DNA of 64,000 nt from Clostridium sporogenes (GTDB taxonomy: Bacteria > Bacillota > Clostridia > Clostridiales > Clostridiaceae), in the NCBI RefSeq assembly GCF_001020205.1, contig NZ_CP011663.1, forward strand, positions 3,286,001 through 3,350,000, in the 5' to 3' direction. Each line of letters opens with the position of its first letter. The stretch's first letter is position 1. Shown piece by piece: positions 17,557 through 25,681 of this stretch. Position numbers and translations under genes: made by a program. The notes beneath the pieces were generated by a model. That model saw only the letters and a list, made by a program, of their open reading frames with translations, ran no database searches and had not been told where the DNA came from.

Positions 17557-18450
17557 TTAAATGTAAACTTTAAAATCTTGTATTTGTCCTTGTTTATCCT
17601 TAATACTCCATTCTATTTTAGAATTGTGTGTATCAAATTTTAAATCAATAATATCAATTTGATTTTTATCATTACCTTGTAAGCTCCAAATTTCTTTAAC
17701 AAATTTTTTCAACTTACTTTCTGAAACTACATAGTTCTTAAAAATAAATTCAAAAGAGTTCTTAGTTTTATTTTTAGTATTCATAATTTCTTTAAAAATC
17801 TCAATTTTCTTATCTGAATTATTTTGTTCATTTTTAGTATCTTTTTTTTCTTCAAATATAGCTTGTTTAGCTAATTTATCAGCTTCTTCATTATAAAAGT
17901 TCCCTGAGTGAGCTTGGACTTTTTTAAAACTTATTTCTAAATATTTTCTATACTTTTTTATAAATTCCAAATATTCTTTGGTCCCTTGTTTATTTGTCTT
18001 CCAGATTCCATTGGCCCATCTATCAATTCCTTCATAATCATGATAAATAATTATTGAATCATGTTCATTTTCATATGCCCATTCAATAGCTTTCATAGCA
18101 CCAAGTAATTCTCCTGCTACATTTCTCATTGATATATATTCTTTATTGCTACCTACTCCTGAAAACTTTATTATCTCATTTTCATATAAAATTACACAGC
18201 CATAAGAATACTCATTATACTCATCTGAATAACTTCCATCAACATAAGCTTCAATTTTTTTCGTATCCTTTTTATTTGTAATTGTATTCTTAATTCCTCC
18301 ATTTAAAAATTTATATGCATCTTCATAATTGCTAAATCCTTTATAGATAGCTCCACTATATCCCTGAATCTGCTCTTTACATTCGTTCCAATTATCAAAT
18401 ATTCCTGTTTTCCTGCCAACTTTAACAGCATAATATTTTTTTTGGCTCAT
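17557..18450 (-). CDS. RNase H1-type protein with hybrid-binding domain and extra C-terminal domain
   Basis: A 297-residue protein. Residues 5-51 are the RNase H1 hybrid-binding (viroplasmin-like) domain (YYAVKVGRKTGIF ... GFSNYEDAYKFLNG). Residues 66-200 are the catalytic domain with D71 (YVDGSYS), E114 (AGELLGA), D138 (YHDYEG), H181 and D191 (NEEADKLAK), so it should be active. Residues 200-297 are a Lys-rich linker and a domain I do not recognise. It leads an operon with rnlA and rnlB. In E. coli, chromosomal RNase HI activates RnlA and also enables its inhibition by RnlB, so this gene is probably a dedicated partner and not a housekeeping copy. ATG chosen at 18450 after GGGAGGG. Confidence 0.88.
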   Translation of the reverse strand: MSQKKYYAVKVGRKTGIFDNWNECKEQIQGYSGAIYKGFSNYEDAYKFLNGGIKNTITNKKDTKKIEAYVDGSYSDEYNEYSYGCVILYENEIIKFSGVGSNKEYISMRNVAGELLGAMKAIEWAYENEHDSIIIYHDYEGIDRWANGIWKTNKQGTKEYLEFIKKYRKYLEISFKKVQAHSGNFYNEEADKLAKQAIFEEKKDTKNEQNNSDKKIEIFKEIMNTKNKTKNSFEFIFKNYVVSESKLKKFVKEIWSLQGNDKNQIDIIDLKFDTHNSKIEWSIKDKQGQIQDFKVYI

Positions 18451-18715
18451 CAATATCCCTCCCTCTTAAAATAAATTGCATATTTTTATATATATGTTAT
18501 AAAAAATTCAATATATCTATATGCTTAATAATTATTATTACGAAATAGACACTATACTTTTTACAAACTGTCTTACAATATGTTCATATTTTTTATCTTT
18601 ACATTATAAAATATCTTCATTATATAAAGCCTCGATTATTAGTTTTCTTTATCAAATTCTATATTTGCTCCTATTTTTTTTTCTAATTCATTTTGTTTTC
18701 TTATTCACCCTACTA

Positions 18716-19016
18716 CTAATAAAATAGTAGAGAACTTATCCCTCACTATTTCCCATTTTTGTCTTATTACTTAATCTTGCATAGTATAATATTTTATTTA
18801 CACTACTTAAGAGGAATTCTTAGTGAATAAAATATTATATTATGTTAAGCTCTACATATATTGGAAAACTTTTAGCTTTAATAAAATCCCATTATAGTAT
18901 TCCTTTTGAGTACTTCTAAGCCCAAATTATCCTAAAATTAAAAACTTTTATATAACAACCCTCACCGCCGTGAACATGATATTACCATAGCAGGCATAAG
19001 GCTGGATACTTTATTT
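18716..19016. repeat. Structured repeat element, copy A
   Basis: About 300 bases that recur at 23106-23438. Shared features are a CTACTA/TAGTAG hairpin, a conserved GAACTT..CCTCACTATTTCCCATTTT segment, a stem of about 22 bp (CATAGTATAATATTTTATT with its inverse at 18822-18844), a GTATTCCTTTTG motif, and a GAACATG-ending hairpin. Relative to copy B one position of the stem changes T-A to A-T on both arms, which supports selection on pairing. The rest of the gap 18451-19136 shows no credible gene. It may be an ncRNA or a non-autonomous element. Confidence 0.65.
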
Positions 19017-19136
19017 GTACCTTTATGAAAAATATTTTAATCATGCGTCTTAATATAAGAAATATACGATATAACTAAAACTAAAATCATGTTATTTCAA
19101 CTCTATAACTTGGAATTTATCTGTTCCCACAATTTT

Positions 19137-19577
19137 TTATTTGCCCAAAACAATCAGATTTCCTAAGACTTGAAAACCATTTTTTTCATAGAACTTACAA
19201 GACGGATAATCTCTTTCTGTATTTAGTATCATTCCTTCTACTTTTTCATCATATAATAACTTTTCTATATCTTTCAAAAATAGGCTACCAATGCCTTTTC
19301 CTTGAAAATTATCCCCTATGCAAAATTCATCTATGTAATACTCCATACCACAAATCCAAGGCTTTTTCATTCCTAAACTTAATGCTACAACTTTTTTATC
19401 TATTAATCCTATATATCCTAAAAAATAATTATTTTTAATATGATTTATGAAAAAATCCTTTACCTGTTGCCTGGAATCATATTCGTCATTCCAGGGGGCT
19501 CTTGAAAATGTATCTATAAATAAATCTACACATTGTTCCAAATATTCTTCTGATAACTTAATTACTTTTAGTTCCAT
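19137..19577 (-). CDS. GNAT-family N-acetyltransferase
   Basis: A 146-residue acetyl-CoA-dependent acetyltransferase. Motif A is FCIGDNFQGKGIGSLFLKDIEKLL (acetyl-CoA pyrophosphate loop), and YPSCKFYEKNGFQVLGNLIVL forms the C-terminal half. The N-terminal SRAPWNDEY segment resembles GNATs related to aminoglycoside 6'-acetyltransferases, but the similarity is too general to claim resistance. I start at 19577 because GGAGGTG lies five bases upstream; the reading from 19601 would cover that site. It stands alone in the element and its substrate is unknown. Confidence 0.85.
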   Translation of the reverse strand: MELKVIKLSEEYLEQCVDLFIDTFSRAPWNDEYDSRQQVKDFFINHIKNNYFLGYIGLIDKKVVALSLGMKKPWICGMEYYIDEFCIGDNFQGKGIGSLFLKDIEKLLYDEKVEGMILNTERDYPSCKFYEKNGFQVLGNLIVLGK

Positions 19578-19772
19578 TGTACACCTCCACTTTTCTTTCA
19601 AATTACTATAAGATTAGCTTTTTAATTTGATTCATTAACAGCTTAATTGAAGTTTTCACATGAAAGTACTTAAAATATTTTATATCATAACTAGCTATCT
19701 CTGCATCTTCTCTTCGCCTACTTTTTTATCTTTCTTCCCATAGATTTTATATTTTTATCACTGCCCTTTCGA

Positions 19773-20933
19773 TTAAAATGGAAATTCCGGCTCTTTTTCT
19801 ACAACAGCAATTGTAGAAAATTTGGAAATGATATTCATTAAAATTAATTTCTGCGATTGAGGAGTTGAAGATTTAAACCAATCAAGGAAATTTTTCACCA
19901 CAGGACGAGGTATATCAACATTACTTTTGTAACGATACGCACCAATAACTATACTGCTGATAACATCCGCATATTTCTGAATAACATCTTCAAAGAGATT
20001 ATCACTCAGTACCTTTTCCAGTTTAGTTATAAACAAATCAGCATCATAATTAAATTTTGGCTCATCTATAAAAGCCACAATGGCTCCATAAACAAGATTT
20101 ACAAATGCTTGGTATGTCTCCTTATCTTTTCGAGAAATCTCCATATTAATAAAATCGTGTTTTCCTATAGCTTCCTTAACGTCAACAAAGGTTGTATATC
20201 TGTTTTCTGGCCCTTTCTCCATCATCTTGACCAAAATATCCTGATAAGAAAAGTCTATAAACTCCGGATTATTGGCACCTTGAAGTAACCGATTGAATAG
20301 TTCCGCAAGGTAAAACATATCGGTTTGAGATGTATAAACCCCTTCGTAGTACTCATTGGGCAATGTATCTAAACCTGTTCGATTAATTTCTACAACCAAG
20401 CTATCGCTGCCATCGGTTTTTTTTTCAAACATCTTGCCAATCCCAAAGTCAATGATTTTAATCGTTCCTGCTTTATCGATTAAGATATTTCCTTCTCGAA
20501 TATCCCTATGAATAATTGAATGTTCTTCAATGCAGCAAAAACCATCAATCAACTGCATAAACAAATTATCTAATGAAACAGGATCCCATATTCCAGTATA
20601 TTCAGTTATATACTTTCCAATATTTGTTCCATCAATATACTCCATTAAAATATATCCGGTAAACATATCCTCATAAGCATAGTAATTATATACTCTTACA
20701 ATATTTCGATGGTTGAGTTTATAGAGAATTTTGATTTCATCCAGAAAATTCTTATAGAACTTTTCCTTGATTTCTTTATACTCAGGTTCATATTTTTTTG
20801 CTACAAATAACTCATCAATAAATGGATCTTGCAACAATACTGTTTTTCCAAACGAGCCACCACCCAAATCATTATTGACCATTATATAGTCTTTTTGTTT
20901 TAAAAAAGGAACAATGTCTCCATTACTTTTCAT
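19773..20933 (-). CDS. Eukaryote-like Ser/Thr protein kinase (candidate defence kinase)
   Basis: A 386-residue cytosolic kinase with no membrane segment or PASTA repeats. The kinase domain is complete: glycine loop GGGSFG (24-29), VAKK with Lys46, HRD at 142-144 (HRDIREGN), DFG at 162-164. About 130 residues follow, helical and without a recognised domain. Start taken at 20933 after GGAGGG. A strong promoter lies just upstream. The TIR-like gene precedes it by 266 bases. One hand-counted line (20341-20400) has 23 G/C of 60, more than most element genes, hinting at a separate origin. Kinases such as Stk2 in staphylococci act in anti-phage defence; the role here is inferred from the setting. 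Confidence 0.87.
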   Translation of the reverse strand: MKSNGDIVPFLKQKDYIMVNNDLGGGSFGKTVLLQDPFIDELFVAKKYEPEYKEIKEKFYKNFLDEIKILYKLNHRNIVRVYNYYAYEDMFTGYILMEYIDGTNIGKYITEYTGIWDPVSLDNLFMQLIDGFCCIEEHSIIHRDIREGNILIDKAGTIKIIDFGIGKMFEKKTDGSDSLVVEINRTGLDTLPNEYYEGVYTSQTDMFYLAELFNRLLQGANNPEFIDFSYQDILVKMMEKGPENRYTTFVDVKEAIGKHDFINMEISRKDKETYQAFVNLVYGAIVAFIDEPKFNYDADLFITKLEKVLSDNLFEDVIQKYADVISSIVIGAYRYKSNVDIPRPVVKNFLDWFKSSTPQSQKLILMNIISKFSTIAVVEKEPEFPF

Positions 20934-20967
20934 TAATCTTCCCTCCACTTCAAATTCAAATACTTCT

Positions 20968-20996
20968 ATCCTAATAATCAAGAAATGAATAGTCAA
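20968..20996 (-). promoter_or_regulatory. Candidate promoter of the kinase gene
   Basis: On the minus strand TTGACT and TAGGAT are separated by exactly 17 bases, 35 bases before the kinase start codon. This allows the kinase to be transcribed apart from the TIR-like gene upstream. Confidence 0.6.
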
Positions 20997-21199
20997 TTCA
21001 TCTACTATTTAATTAAAATTCCAATTTTTTATAAATACAAAAATTCTAAATTAGAATTATTAACCTAATAGATATTACAATTATTAAAAATTATACCGTT
21101 TCTAGTTAAATAAGTTTAATAATCTTGGCTTAAGTCCTCGAATGTACTGTACATAACCTGCTTAAGATCCATAACAGTCTTTTGTTAGTCGATGTTTGA

Positions 21200-21745
21200 C
21201 TAGTACAATTTAGGTGGTAATCCTTTATTATCAGATACATTTCGCACAAAAGCTTCCCACTTACCTATTAGTTGTTTCCACTCATCACTTCTAAAATACT
21301 TATCAGCAGGCTTGTCTAAATCAAATTCCGGCATATATGTTCCTACAACACCTCTTTCAAGTATTCCATCATCAATTACACCTTTTTCTCTAAAAATCAA
21401 AATAGGCAATCCTATTTGAAATGCCATAGCGGGTTCAATTTGACAATATGGACTGGTTAACCATTTGTCTGAAATATTATATTCTTCCATACTAACAATA
21501 TTAGTATTAGGTTTTCCTGTACCTTCTTTTATGTACGCTCTTCTAAATGCAATAGTAAGCAACCCATTTGATTCCAACATAAGTCTTCTTATTGCCACTA
21601 AAGGTGCTTCAATATCATAATCCGTTACACCTAACGTTCGTGTACAAAATCCTCTTCCTTCTAGATATTTTCTAATTTCATCAATAAAATCCTTTTGCCT
21701 CTGCAAATAAGGTTGAGGATAACTTAAAAATACTGATATACTCAT
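21200..21745 (-). CDS. TIR-like domain protein (candidate defence effector)
   Basis: A 181-residue single-domain protein. The N-terminal SVFLSYPQPYLQRQKDFIDEIRKYLEGRGF matches box 1 of TIR-like folds. ESNGLLTIAF follows the usual alternating strand/helix pattern, and SPYCQIEPAMAFQIGLPILIF places Glu104 where TIR NADases have their catalytic glutamate. It has no visible partner domain. It lies on the same strand upstream of the kinase gene; a sensor/effector pair is possible. Many bacterial TIR proteins deplete NAD+ during phage infection; activity here is inferred from the fold. A SEFIR or nucleotide-processing Rossmann protein is the main alternative. Confidence 0.62.
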   Translation of the reverse strand: MSISVFLSYPQPYLQRQKDFIDEIRKYLEGRGFCTRTLGVTDYDIEAPLVAIRRLMLESNGLLTIAFRRAYIKEGTGKPNTNIVSMEEYNISDKWLTSPYCQIEPAMAFQIGLPILIFREKGVIDDGILERGVVGTYMPEFDLDKPADKYFRSDEWKQLIGKWEAFVRNVSDNKGLPPKLY

Positions 21746-21852
21746 TTTGATTTTCTCCTTTTAATTATAAAGTATTGTTTATTCAATAATTAATGTCGTC
21801 TAGCGGTATTTTAAAACTCTTAAATCAGCTATTCATATTCACTTTTCAACTG

Positions 21853-21872
21853 CACGTTATAGACATAACGTG
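21853..21872. promoter_or_regulatory. Perfect hairpin upstream of the TIR-like gene
   Basis: CACGTTAT and ATAACGTG are perfect inverses with a 4-base loop, 108 bases before the TIR-like start. There is no T-run, so it is more likely a leader structure or protein-binding dyad than a terminator. An extended -10 sequence TGATATAAT lies at about 22000 on the minus strand. Confidence 0.45.
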
Positions 21873-22079
21873 TCTAATTTATAAATTATAAATATTTTAA
21901 ATTATGATAACAATAACTCTTTACAGGAATTTAAATTATATCTAAAATGTCGGATTTCTATAAATATTAGATATTTTACCATGATTATGTAATTATTATA
22001 TCATAAACTACTTTTATAACGTAATATTATACAATTTACCAAACACTAAAAATCAATATTTTTAAGCTATATAAGTATT

Positions 22080-22235
22080 GCTAGTAAATATTGCTTTTTG
22101 AACCTAACCTAGTGTTGTATAACACCGAAACCCTATCCCATATTTAACTCTTCGCTCACTCATAATAAAACCTGGCATATGCACAAGTAAATATATTGGG
22201 TTTCTCCGCCCAATCCCAGGAAACTTTGTACTAGC
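22080..22235. ncRNA. Candidate structured RNA, 156 bases
   Basis: GCTAGTA (22080-22086) and TACTAGC (22229-22235) close a structure containing GTGTT/AACAC. A compound arm CCTGG ... ATTGGG / CCCAAT ... CCAGG is also present. The stems are much richer in G/C than the surrounding spacer. It is immediately followed by the hairpin at 22249. I do not recognise the family. The rest of the gap 21873-22079 is plain AT-rich sequence. Confidence 0.4.
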
Positions 22236-22248
22236 TATTATAAATAAT

Positions 22249-22315
22249 AGGAGCGGGACCAAACTTTCTACTATAAAATAATATCTAAATATAGTAAAAC
22301 GCTCTTCCCGCTCCT
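22249..22315. terminator. Long hairpin, terminator-like
   Basis: AGGAGCGGG pairs with CCCGCTCCT, with a nested TACTATA/TATAGTA stem inside. It lies 11 bases after the stop of the 61-residue gene and probably terminates that unit. Confidence 0.6.
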
Positions 22316-22325
22316 TTAGTTATTT

Positions 22326-22511
22326 TTAAACCCTTCCCTTTTTTATTACCTTTTCAACTTTTTCTCTAAAAAACTCACTTACCTTTATGCCATTTTCATA
22401 TACTATTTTTTCAAATTTTAAATAATCATCAAAATCTATATCAAAATGTACCTGTTTCATTTCTTTTTTCTTTAATTTTGGTTTTACCCTCGACAAATAT
22501 ATCAACTCCAT
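22326..22511 (-). CDS. Small ribbon-helix-helix-like protein
   Basis: A 61-residue basic protein: a Lys-rich N-terminus followed by VHFDIDFDDYLKFEKIVYENGIKVSEFFREKVEKVIKKG. The short strand (QVHFDI) plus two helices is the CopG/Arc ribbon-helix-helix pattern, so DNA binding is plausible. It follows the 97-residue gene after a gap of about 75 bases, and the two may be co-transcribed. No toxin domain is recognised in the neighbour, so a toxin-antitoxin call is not made. Confidence 0.55.
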   Translation of the reverse strand: MELIYLSRVKPKLKKKEMKQVHFDIDFDDYLKFEKIVYENGIKVSEFFREKVEKVIKKGRV

Positions 22512-22586
22512 AAGCTTATTATATTAGCAATTATGTACAAATTACATTTTCTTATACAAATTTTTTTACATTTAAATAGGAGCCGT

Positions 22587-22880
22587 TTAAGTTCCCATCC
22601 TTTTAATTTTATAATTCTGCCATACTCCTAAAAGTTCTTGGAATTTAGTTTCGCCAACCATTTTTTTATAAAGTCCATAACCTGTAATTTTAAATGCTTT
22701 TTTCTCTTTTTTTAGTTCTTCAAAATTCTCCATTCTACCACCAAATAAAAAATATAAGTTTACAGTTTTAGAAGGTGCAATTGTTACAAATCTTTTATCA
22801 CCCTTTTTTCTTATTCGTAAAAATCCCGGTTTTATAAAAGCAACATCATAATTTTTAATAATTTTTTCAGCCTGTGTCAT
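22587..22880 (-). CDS. Hypothetical protein, 97 residues
   Basis: Not recognised. The protein starts MTQAEKIIKNYDVAFIKPGFLRIRKKGDKRF and is basic and mixed alpha/beta, with a segment KTVNLYFLFGG in the middle. I use ATG 22880 because AAAGGTGG lies just upstream; a longer GTG reading would sit on that site. It may form a unit with the RHH-like gene downstream. Function unknown. Confidence 0.5.
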   Translation of the reverse strand: MTQAEKIIKNYDVAFIKPGFLRIRKKGDKRFVTIAPSKTVNLYFLFGGRMENFEELKKEKKAFKITGYGLYKKMVGETKFQELLGVWQNYKIKRMGT

Positions 22881-23043
22881 AAAAACTACCACCTTTACCT
22901 TAACATTTCCTTATATTAATATTGTTCCCTATTTACATTTTTTTATACCTATTAGTGTATTAAAAAATGTAACTTTTTATATGGAATAACCTTTGTATAT
23001 CAATGTTAATGTAGCTTTAAATATTAAATAAAAAATCTATAAA

Positions 23044-23069
23044 AGGAGTAGAAAAAAATTTCTACTCCT
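23044..23069. terminator. Terminator hairpin
   Basis: AGGAGTAGAAA and TTTCTACTCCT form an 11-bp stem with a 4-base loop. It lies between copy B of the repeat element and the 97-residue gene. Its left flank has only a short A-run, so it would work weakly on either strand. Confidence 0.6.
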
Positions 23070-23105
23070 CATAAATTATGATCTTTTATAACTTGTCCAC
23101 CCTAC

Positions 23106-23438
23106 CACCCTATTACTATAAAATAGTAGAGAACTTCCTTCTCACTATTTCCCATTTTCCCTTATTAACTCAACCTTGCATAACAAAATATTTTATGCAC
23201 ATCACTTAATATGAATACTTTCGTGAATGAAATATTTTATTATGCTAAGCCCTAGGCATAAGGGAAAACTTTTACCTTTAAAAATACTACTGTGGTATTC
23301 CTTTTGGGTGCTTCTACGCTTCAAATTATCATTAAATAAAAAGCTTTTATAAAACGCTCCCCCCTTGGACTAGCCCAAAGCTGGTCCACCTTGAACATGC
23401 TATTATCATAGCATGCACAAGGGTAGCTACTTCATTTA
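23106..23438. repeat. Structured repeat element, copy B
   Basis: This is the second copy of the element at 18716-19016, same orientation. It has the same order of parts but carries an extra hairpin of about 30 bases (TGGACTAGC / GCTGGTCCA). The main stem CATAACAAAATATTTTATGCAC (arms 23179-23200 and 23223-23244) has bases changed in pairs relative to copy A. The GAACATG hairpin here is perfect (CATGCTAT / ATAGCATG). It lies in the 630-base gap between the 97-residue gene and the four-helix membrane protein. No open reading frame is conserved between the copies. Confidence 0.65.
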
Positions 23439-23522
23439 TTTCTTAAACAAATTATTACTTGATTATTTCTGTAAATAGTCTTATTAAAATTAATACTTAT
23501 TCAAATTAAGTTATCAATAACA

Positions 23523-24140
23523 TCAGTTTGTTATTGAATGTAACTTTTTTTCACTTTCCTCATCTAATTGAAAATATAAAAATTTATATATTGTCTCATA
23601 TACTAGTTTTACTGATGCTATAATTAATGTAATAACATACATAAAAGCTAATACCTCTACAATAAAATTTGTGTGTGTAATAAAATTAAGAACTATCCTT
23701 TTATACCTACAAAAATACTTTTCATTAAACATATAAAAATAGCCCAACACTACCAATAACCAAATTTCAACATTTATTACTGCAATTCTTGAACCAATAG
23801 AAAATCTGTGTAAGGTATTAGTCGAATTTCTTAACCATTTGCTTGAACCTCTTGTTTTATCATCTACTATATCAAAAATTTTATAGATAATTAAAATAAT
23901 AAGCCCTGCAATAAATGCTATTATAGAAGTAATAAATAGCATTACAGAAAGTAAATGAAAAACATTAATTATAAATTTAAAATTTCCTAAATCATTAGCT
24001 AAATTCTTCATTAACTCCATAAATTCATCTCTAAAAGCAACTCTAAATATTAATAAAATTATTGCAACTAATCCTAGAACCTGTGGTGTTTTTATTTTTT
24101 TGCCTTCATCTTTAAAGAGACTTTTTATTAAATCCCACAC
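23523..24140 (-). CDS. Membrane protein with about four helices
   Basis: A 205-residue protein with four hydrophobic segments: around residues 22-36 (VLGLVAIILLIFRVAF), 57-88 (INVFHLLSVMLFITSIIAFIAGLIILIIYKIF), 122-138 (VEIWLLVVLGYFYMF) and 157-180 (VEVLAFMYVITLIIASVKLV). It has short cytosolic termini. No family is recognised. It sits next to a large structured non-coding region and between defence modules, so it could be a membrane effector, but nothing in the sequence proves it. Confidence 0.6.
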   Translation of the reverse strand: MWDLIKSLFKDEGKKIKTPQVLGLVAIILLIFRVAFRDEFMELMKNLANDLGNFKFIINVFHLLSVMLFITSIIAFIAGLIILIIYKIFDIVDDKTRGSSKWLRNSTNTLHRFSIGSRIAVINVEIWLLVVLGYFYMFNEKYFCRYKRIVLNFITHTNFIVEVLAFMYVITLIIASVKLVYETIYKFLYFQLDEESEKKLHSITN

Positions 24141-24329
24141 TTATATCACCTCATTGTTATATTTTTTTAATATATCATTACCTAGAAATTATAATATATT
24201 ATCTTACTCTAGCATACTTTTAAATGCCATATTGCTCAATTTCAACACTTCATTTTTTATATATTCATATTATATACATTTTATTCACCTCTAAAATATG
24301 ACCTTGAACTTTTCTATAATCTAAATTAA

Positions 24330-24860
24330 GTCGCCGCCTTTGTACTTGCCTTGACGGAGGAATGGCATGTACAAAGTGGAGTAGCCTGGCACGTATAATT
24401 TGTAGCAGCTGTGAAGAATGAATAGCTAATACAAATTGTACCTGCTTGGCTAGTCCAAGGCGACGATGCGTAAACTAAACTATAAAATTCAATCTTTTTT
24501 TAGTGCGTAGGTGACCATATAGGAATACACTCACAAGACCTAGAAGGAATACCCTAGACGCTTGTTTATTTTGCTAAACAACCGATTTGGCGAAGTCAGA
24601 CTAGCCTTAATGGCTTGTTTTACTTGCGCTAAATCTCCCTTTGTTTAGCGAAGTAGACAAGCGAAAGACCCTATAGGAATACCAAGATAAGACCCCCAAA
24701 GTAATACTTAAACACACTACTGCTAGTACCCTAATAAAGGACTAGTTAAAATCGTGCAGCTCTTAGATTTAAAAAGGCTCGGAAATAAGGGAGAGACTTT
24801 TTAAACCTTAGAGCTGCTAGATAGGAACCTGTACTTTTTAGGGTGCAGGTTAAAGTGCCC
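24330..24860. ncRNA. Candidate large structured RNA, about 530 bases
   Basis: Part 1 (24330-24464) is enclosed by GTCGCC / GGCGAC. It holds a hairpin CTTTGTAC-TGCC / GGCA-GTACAAAG and a long interrupted arm (GGA, TAGCC, GC, GTA, AATTTGTAGC pairing with GCTA, ACAAATT, TAC, GC, GGCTA, TCC). Part 2 (24510-24690) has GCTTGT/ACAAGC enclosing GCTAAA/TTTAGC and TTGTTTA/TAAACAA. Part 3 is a long hairpin (24755-24817, GCAGCTCT ... AGAGCTGC) and AACCTG/CAGGTT (24827-24850). Strand unknown. Size and complexity recall the ROOL and GOLLD classes of phage-linked RNAs, but I cannot assign it. Confidence 0.5.
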
Positions 24861-25139
24861 AAATAATATTATTAGAAAAATGCTACTATACCCATACCAA
24901 CTAATTAAATACATATAATAACGTATATACTAATCACTTATAAATCTTATATATTAACTTTAATAGCAATAACTATAGCACAAGAATTTTTACATAACTT
25001 TGCATATAGGATACTTGCTTTTAAAATTAAATATCTTTTGAAACTATTTATACTACCTCTAAAATATACGAATTACTTTTACCACACTAACACAACTTTT
25101 GTAAGGATTTATATTTTTTTATTTTTGTTGGGCTAGCTT

Positions 25140-25600
25140 TCTTTTGCCACTCCTTAGAAGGAATACCCTATTGCAAATGGAAGCCTGTACAACAATTCCT
25201 ATTTGGATATTTTAAAAAAGTAATGCTCCACTAAATTAAAAGATACCCTATAACATAGACAAATAAATCTATCTATAAGGTATCTTATAACTAATATTTA
25301 AGGTTGCATTTCTTTTTTAATTATAATTTGTCCTTGGAATTGCCTATTTCTGCAGCTACAAAGGAATACCTAAAAGTAGCAGATATAAGCTAGTACAAGG
25401 CTACCTATTTCCTCATCATACTTTAAAGTAGGCTAAGTATTAATTTATTTACAGTATAGTAATTCCTTCTCCCTACTACTATAAACTTTAAATATAATAC
25501 TTCCTGCCTGTTTTAAAGTATTACGCCCTAGCGTATTAAAGGCTTTATATAATATACGTAATGCACCCTATAGTAATACCTAAAATTAAGCATTATGTAG
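25140..25600 (-). ncRNA. Second structured non-coding region, 3' of the AbiG genes
   Basis: The region contains a terminator (25240-25286), GCTAC/GTAGC around GGTATTCC (25355-25380), TACGC/GCGTA (25520-25535) and two copies of the GTATTCCT motif. On the minus strand it forms a 3' region of about 440 bases between the AbiGii stop and the terminator. The stretch 24861-25139 between it and the structure at 24330 is plain AT-rich sequence. No gene is seen anywhere in 24141-25681. Confidence 0.35.
25240..25286 (-). terminator. Terminator on the minus strand
   Basis: AAGATACC-TATA-TAGA pairs with TCTA-TTATA-GGTATCTT and is followed on the minus strand by TTTTAATTT. It is about 395 bases after the AbiGii stop and ends that transcript. 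Confidence 0.65.
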
Positions 25601-25681
25601 ATTAGATAAAGCTTCCTTTTTAATTCTACAAAAATTAATATTTAATTATTCATTAATATATCATTTATATCTTTCCATATA

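Noticed and set aside
18521..18727. A 68-codon hydrophobic frame
   Set aside because: No ribosome-binding site, composition-driven Leu/Ile/Phe content, and its end runs into copy A of the structured element.
19137..19577. Aminoglycoside 6'-N-acetyltransferase resistance gene
   Set aside because: Only the general GNAT fold is supported; no substrate-specific residues can be identified by eye.
22080..25600. Type III (RNA) toxin-antitoxin system
   Set aside because: The structured regions lack the short tandem RNA repeats that serve as antitoxin, and no ToxN/AbiQ-like protein is adjacent.
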